This document shows positions 59,121 to 64,000 of a stretch of 64,000 nucleotides of DNA, in pieces; the first letter of the stretch is position 1; each line of letters begins with the position of its first letter. The position numbers and the translations under genes are program-made. Source of the stretch: Prionailurus bengalensis. Lineage: Eukaryota; Chordata; Mammalia; Carnivora; Felidae. The notes below the pieces were generated by a model, which searched no databases, had not been told where the DNA came from, and saw nothing but the letters and a program-made list of their open reading frames with translations. The stretch covers positions 69,419,445 to 69,483,444 of the forward strand of contig NC_057361.1 in the NCBI RefSeq assembly GCF_016509475.1, read 5' to 3'.

Positions 59121-60047
59121 AGTTGCGGCAAGATGGCGGCTTAGGAGGACGCTGGGCTCACCGCACGTCCTGCTGATCACTTAGATTCCATCTACACCTG
59201 CCTAAATAACCCAGAAAACCGCCAGAGGATTAGCAGAACGGAGTCGCCGGAGCCAAACGCAGACGAGAGGCCCACGGAAGAGGGTAGGAAGGGCGGTGAG
59301 GCAGTGCGCGCTCCATGGACTGGCGGGAGGGAGCCGGGGCAGAGGGGCGGCTCGCCTGCCAAGCAGAGCCCCCGAGTCTGGCTTGCAAAAGCGGAGGGGC
59401 CTGACGGACTGAGTTCCCACAACAAGCGCGACTTAGCGTCTGGGAGGTCATAAGTTAACAGCTCTGCTCGGAAAGCGAGAAGGCTGGAGGACAAAGAGAG
59501 GGAGAGCTGCTGAGCCCCCTGACAACAGAGCTCAGTTTGGTGGGGAACAAAGGCGCTCGCCAGCGCCATCTCCCCCGCCCATCCCCCAGCCGAAATCCCA
59601 AAGGGAACCGGTTCCTGCCAGGGAACTTGCTCGCTCCACGCAAACACCCAACTCTGCGCTTCTGCGGAGCCAAACCTCCGGCAGCGGATCTGACTCCCTC
59701 CCGCTGCCACAGGGCCCCTCCTGAAGTGGATCACCTAAGGAGAAGCGATCTAAGCCTGCCCCTCCTGCCCCCGAGCACCTTGCCTACCCACCCCAGCTAA
59801 TACGCCAGATCCCCAGCATCACAAGCCTGGCAGGGTGCAAGTAGCCCAGACTAGCCACCCCACCCCACAGTGAATCCCACCCCTAGGAGAGGGGAAGAGA
59901 AGGCACACACCAGTCTGACTGTGGCCCCAGCGGTGGGCTGGGGGCAGACATCAGGTCAGACTGCGGCCCCGCCCACCAACTCCAGTTATACACCACAGCA
60001 CAGGGGAAGTGCCCTGCAGGTCCTCACCACGCCAGGGACTATCCAAA
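59121..60047 (+). promoter_or_regulatory. GC-rich 5' UTR of L1 copy C with YY1-type site
   Basis: About 0.93 kb, CpG-rich. The canonical YY1-binding core AAGATGGCGGC is at 59130-59140, within 20 bp of the element's 5' end, as in primate L1 where it sets the start point. No TATA box. The antisense ORF of 125 codons is at 59192-59569. Confidence 0.78.
59192..59569 (-). CDS. Antisense 125-codon ORF in L1 5' UTR (copy C)
   Basis: The ATG at 59567-59569 (minus strand) has G at -3 and G at +4, a good Kozak context. The stop ends at 59192, 71 bp inside the L1 5' end, so the ORF reads out toward the flank. The protein opens MALASAFVPHQTELCC; it is rich in Ser, Pro and Leu, with no recognised domain or membrane segment. 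The frame remains open for 55 codons upstream of the ATG (to a GTG at 59734). Copies A and B have the same start, stop and length. It overlaps no sense ORF, so its openness is not a by-product of ORF1 or ORF2 coding. GC-rich sequence lowers stop frequency, so chance remains possible. Confidence 0.42.
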   Translation of the reverse strand: MALASAFVPHQTELCCQGAQQLSLSLSSSLLAFRAELLTYDLPDAKSRLLWELSPSGPSAFASQTRGLCLAGEPPLCPGSLPPVHGARTASPPFLPSSVGLSSAFGSGDSVLLILWRFSGLFRQV

Positions 60048-60941
60048 ATGACCAAGCGGAAGAATTCCCCTCAGAAGAATCTCCAGGAAATAACAACAGC
60101 TAATGAGCTGATCAAAAAGGACTTAAATAACATAACAGAAAGTGAATTTAGAATAATAGTCATAAAATTAATCGCTGGGCTTGAAAACAGTATACAGGAC
60201 AGCAGAGAATCTCTTGCTACAGAGATCAAGGGACTAAGGAACAGTCACGAGGAGCTGAAAAACGCTTTAAACGAAATGCATAACAAAATGGAAACCACCA
60301 CAGCTCGGCTTGAAGAGGCAGAGGAGAGAATAGGTGAACTAGAAGATAAAGTTATGGAAAAAGAGGAAGCTGAGAAAAAGAGAGATAAAAAAATCCAGGA
60401 GTATGAGGGGAAAATTAGAGAACTAAGTGATACACTAAAAAGAAATAATATACGCATAATTGGTATCCCAGAGGAGGAAGAGAGAGAGAAAGGGGCTGAA
60501 GGGGTACTTGAAGAAATAATAGCTGAGAACTTCCCTGAACTGGGGAAGGAAAAAGGCATTGAAATCCAAGAGGCACAGAGAACTCCCTTCAGACGTAACT
60601 TGAATCGATCTTCTGCACGACATATCATAGTGAAACTGGCAAAATACAAGGATAAAGAGAAAATTCTGAAAGCAGCAAGGGGTAAACGTGCCCTCACATA
60701 TAAAGGGAGACCTATAAGACTCGTGACTGATCTCTCTTTTGAAACTTGGCAGGCCAGAAAGAATTGGCACGAGATTTTCAGGGTGCTAGACAGAAAAAAT
60801 ATGCAGCCAAGAATCCTTTATCCAGCAAGTCTGTCATTTAGAATAGAAGGAGAGATAAAGGTCTTCCCAAACAAACAAAAACTGAAGGAATTTGTCACCA
60901 CTAAACCAGCCCTACAAGAGATCCTAAGGGGGACCCTGTGA
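60048..60941 (+). CDS. L1 ORF1 of copy C, intact
   Basis: 297 codons from ATG to TGA without interruption. ORF1p is the RNA-binding chaperone that trimerises and packages L1 RNA in the cytoplasm. Visible parts: a basic N-terminus (MTKRKNSPQK), a coiled coil at about residues 45-130 with heptad-like Leu/Ile and many Glu/Lys, an RNA-recognition-like domain at about 132-230 (RNNIRIIGIPE; ARHIIVKLAKYKDKEKI at 190-206) and a C-terminal domain at about 231-297 (WQARKNWHEIF; MQPRILYPASLSFRIEGEIK). The ATG at 60048 is chosen because the frame upstream opens only at a GTG, and the same start is used in copies A and B. ORF2 follows after 50 bases. Human ORF1p is somewhat longer (338 residues). This is the only full-length L1 ORF I find undamaged in the window. 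Confidence 0.95.
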   Translation: MTKRKNSPQKNLQEITTANELIKKDLNNITESEFRIIVIKLIAGLENSIQDSRESLATEIKGLRNSHEELKNALNEMHNKMETTTARLEEAEERIGELEDKVMEKEEAEKKRDKKIQEYEGKIRELSDTLKRNNIRIIGIPEEEEREKGAEGVLEEIIAENFPELGKEKGIEIQEAQRTPFRRNLNRSSARHIIVKLAKYKDKEKILKAARGKRALTYKGRPIRLVTDLSFETWQARKNWHEIFRVLDRKNMQPRILYPASLSFRIEGEIKVFPNKQKLKEFVTTKPALQEILRGTL

Positions 60942-60991
60942 GACAAAGTCCCAGAGACATCACTATAAGCATAAAACATACAGACATCACA

Positions 60992-63900
60992 ATGACTCTA
61001 AACCCGTATCTTTCTATAATAACACTGAATGTAAATGGATTAAATGCGCCAACCAAAAGACATAGGGTATCAGAATGGATAAAAAAAACAAGACCCATCT
61101 ATTTGCTGTCTACAAGAGACTCATTTTAGACCTGAGGACACCTTTAGATTGAGAGTGAGGGGATGGAGAACTATTTATCATGCGACTGGAAGCCAAAAGA
61201 AAGCTGGAGTAGCCATACTTATATCAGACAAACTAGACTTTAAATTAAAGGCTGTAACAAGAGATGAAGAAGGACATTATATAATAGTTACAGGGTCTAT
61301 CCATCAGGAAGAGCTAACAATTATAAATGTCTATGCACCGAATACCGGAGCCCCCAAATATATAAAACAATTACTCATAAACATAAGCAACCTTATTGAT
61401 AAGAATGTGGTAATTGCAGGGGACTTTAACACCCCACTTACAGAAATGGATAGATCATCTAGACACACGGTCAATAAAGAAACAAGGGCCCTGAATGAGA
61501 CATTGGATCAGATGGACTTGACAGATATATTTAGAACTCTGCATCCCAAAGCAACAGAATATACTTTCTTCTCGAGTGCACATGGAACATTCTCCAAGAT
61601 AGATCATATACTGGGTCACAAAACAGCCCTTCATAAGTTTACAAGAATTGAAATTATACCATGCTTACTTTCAGACCACAATGCTATGAAGCTTGAAATC
61701 AACCACAGGAAAAAGTCTGGAAAACCTCCAAAAGCATGGAGGTTAAAGAACACCCTACTAACGAATGAGTGGGTCAACCAGGCAATTAGAGAAGAAATTA
61801 AAAAATATATGGAAACAAACGAAAATGAAAATACAACAATCCAAACGCTTTGGGACGCAGCAAAGGCAGTCCTGAGAGGAAAATACATTGCAATCCAGGC
61901 CTATCTCAAGAAACAAGAAAAATCCCAAATACAAAATCTAACAGCACACCTAAAGGAACTAGAAGCAGAACAGCAAAGGCAGCCTAAGCCCAGCAGAAGA
62001 AGAGAAATAATAAAGATCAGAGCAGAAATAAACAATATAGAATCTAAAAAAACTGTAGAGCAGATCAACGAAACCAAGAGTTGGTTTTTTGAAAAAATAA
62101 ACAAAATTGACAAACCTCTAGCCAGGCTTCTCAAAAAGAAAAGGGAGATGACCCAAATAGATAAAATCATGAATGAAAATGGAATTATTACAACCAATCC
62201 CTCAGAGATACAAACAATTATCAGGGAATACTATGAAAACTTATATGCCAACAAATTGGACAACCTGGAAGAAATGGACAAATTCCTGAACACCCACACT
62301 CTTCCAAAACTCAATCAGGAGGAAATAGAAAGCTTGAACAGACCCATAACCAGTGAAGAAATTGAATCGGTTATCAAAAATCTCCCAACAAATAAGAGTC
62401 CAGGACCAGATGGCTTCCCAGGGGAGTTCTACCAGACGTTTAAAGCAGAGATAATACCTATCCTTCTCAAGCTATTCCAAGAAATAGAAAGGGAAGGAAA
62501 ACTTCCAGACTCATTCTATGAAGCCAGTATTACTTTGATTCCTAAACCAGACAGAGACCCAGTAAAAAAAGAGAACTACAGGCCAATATCCCTGATGAAT
62601 ATGGATGCAAAAATTCTCAATAAGATACTAGCAAATCGAATTCAACGGCATATAAAAAGAATTATTCACCATGATCAAGTGGGATTCATTCCTGGGATGC
62701 AGGGCTGGTTCAACATTCGCAAATCAATCAACGTGATACATCACATTAACAAAAAAAAAAAGAGAAGAACCATATGATCCTGTCAATCGATGCAGAAAAG
62801 GCCTTTGACAAAATCCAGCACCCTTTCTTAATAAAAACCCTTGAGAAAGTCGGGATAGAAGGAACATACTTAAAGATCATAAAAGCCATTTATGAAAAGC
62901 CCACAGCTAACATCATCCTCAACGGGGAAAAACTGAGAGCTTTTTCCCTGAGATCAGGAACACGACAAGGATGCCCACTCTCACCGCTGCTGTTTAACAT
63001 AGTGCTGGAAGTTCTAGCATCAGCAATCAGACAACAAAAGGAAATCAAAGGCATCAAAATTGGCAAAGATGAAGTCAAGCTTTCGCTTTTTGCAGATGAC
63101 ATGATATTATACATGGAAAATCCGATAGACTCCACCAAAAGTCTGCTAGAACTGATACAGGAATTCAGCAAAGTTGCAGGATACAAAATCAATGTACAGA
63201 AATCAGTTGCATTCTTATACACTAACAATGAAGCAACAGAAAGACAAATAAAGAAACTGATCCCATTCACAATTGCACCAAGAAGCATAAAATACCTAGG
63301 AATAAATCTAACCAAAGATGTAAAGGATCTGTATGCTGAAAACTATAGAAAGCTTATGAAGGAAATTGAAGAAGATTTAAAGAAATGGAAAGACATTCCC
63401 TGCTCATGGATTGGAAAAATAAATATTGTCAAAATGTCAATACTACCCAAAGCTATCTACACATTCAATGCAATCCCAATCAAAATTGCACCAGCATTCT
63501 TCTCGAAACTAGAACAAGCAATCCTAAAATTCATATGGAACCACAAAAGGCCCCGAATAGCCAAAGGAATTTTGAAGAAGAAGACCAAAGCAGGAGGCAT
63601 CACAATCCCAGACTTTAGCCTCTACTACAAAGCTGTCATCATCAAGACAGCATGGTATTGGCACCAAAACAGACACATAGACCAATGGAATAGAATAGAA
63701 ACCCCAGAACTAGACCCACAAACGTATGGCCAACTCATCTTTGACAAAGCAGGAAAGAACATCCAATGGAAAAAAGACAGCCTCTTTAACAAATGGTGCT
63801 GGGAGAACTGGACAGCAACATGCAGAAGGTTGAAACTAGACCACTTTCTCACACCATTCACAAAAATAAACTCAAAATGGATAAAGGACCTAAATGTGAG

Positions 63901-64000
63901 ACAGGAAACCATCAAAACCTTAGAGGAGAAAGCAGGAAAAGACCTCTCTGACCTCAGCCGTAGCAATCTCTTACTCGACACATCCCCAAAGGCAAGGGAA
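60992..64000 (+). pseudogene. L1 ORF2 of copy C: two homopolymer indels, otherwise open to window end
   Basis: ATG at 60992 (MTLNPYLSII). After about 30 codons the frame shifts at an A8 run (61081-61088; A7 in copy B). The next frame is open through the endonuclease (D144 and N146-type GDFNTPL; SDHN) and linker to about 62750, where an A11 run (62751-62761; A9 in the related copy at 19060-19080) shifts it back. The +1 and +2 changes sum to +3, so the original frame resumes and stays open to 64000, including FADD at 63089-63100. Apart from these two runs no stop is seen over about 3 kb. A functional ORF2p would need both runs at their ancestral lengths. The C-terminal part is not visible. The two changes could be real, polymorphic or assembly errors in homopolymers. 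Confidence 0.9.

Larger units (their letters stand above)
59121..64000 (+). mobile_element. Young L1, copy C (5' complete, runs off window end)
   Basis: It begins AGTTGCGGCAAGATGGCGGC directly after the older L1 tail. A GC-rich 5' UTR leads to ORF1 at 60048, and ORF2 from 60992 is still running at 64000 (about residue 1003). It is the best preserved L1 here. The 3' end and TSD lie outside the window. Confidence 0.97.

Noticed and set aside
59870..60103. A 77-codon sense frame (NPTPRRGEEKAHT) overlaps the ORF1 start in copies A and C.
   Set aside because: It starts at GTG, overlaps ORF1 in another frame and is not preserved as a clean ORF in copy B. No support as a gene.

Overview
This window is mammalian intergenic DNA built almost entirely of retrotransposons. 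I see no host protein-coding gene, tRNA, rRNA or CRISPR array. The short interspersed repeats begin with a GGGGCGCCTGGGTGGCTCAG-type head derived from a tRNA and end in a CT-rich stretch plus an AAATAAA-type tail. This is the CAN-SINE layout of carnivores, and the version here fits felids better than canids. The LINE-1 (L1) 3' ends and 5' UTRs are also of carnivore type. The organism is therefore most likely a cat-family carnivore (inference from repeats only). By my boundaries L1 sequence covers roughly four fifths of the window.

Layout. 1-1640: a CAN-SINE tail and a 5'-inverted L1. 1822-7790: an old, nearly complete plus-strand L1 carrying three antisense CAN-SINEs. 7791-12884: mostly non-repetitive sequence with CAN-SINEs, a possible LTR, an old DNA-transposon scrap and a 169-bp L1 insertion with a perfect 15-bp target-site duplication (TSD). 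12885-28295: a nested stack of minus-strand L1s, in which an old L1 is split by a truncated younger L1 (16761-19302) and by a full-length L1 (21134-27297). 28296-34595: a very old L1 broken up by SINEs, a second 5'-inverted L1 and an L1 3' end. 34596-40090: a deleted minus-strand L1 with a 5' UTR, and an L1 fragment. 40091-46030: a young full-length minus-strand L1 (copy A). 46031-47572: a 1.5-kb spacer with an ancient LTR. 47573-53487: a full-length plus-strand L1 (copy B), head to head with copy A. 53488-58169: the least repetitive part, with MIR scraps, one CAN-SINE and a 290-bp AT-rich tract. 58170-59120: an old L1 3' end. 59121-64000: a young plus-strand L1 (copy C) running off the window edge.

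The functional interest lies in copies A, B and C. Copy C has an intact 297-codon ORF1, and its ORF2 is disturbed within the window only by two A-homopolymer length differences (+1 and +2) whose sum restores the frame. Copy A has a full-length ORF2 frame with one nonsense codon, inside the C-terminal cysteine motif. Copy B is heavily mutated. All three 5' UTRs carry an antisense ATG-initiated ORF of exactly 125 codons that overlaps no sense ORF, an arrangement reminiscent of primate L1 ORF0. It is the best candidate here for something undescribed, though chance in GC-rich DNA is not excluded.
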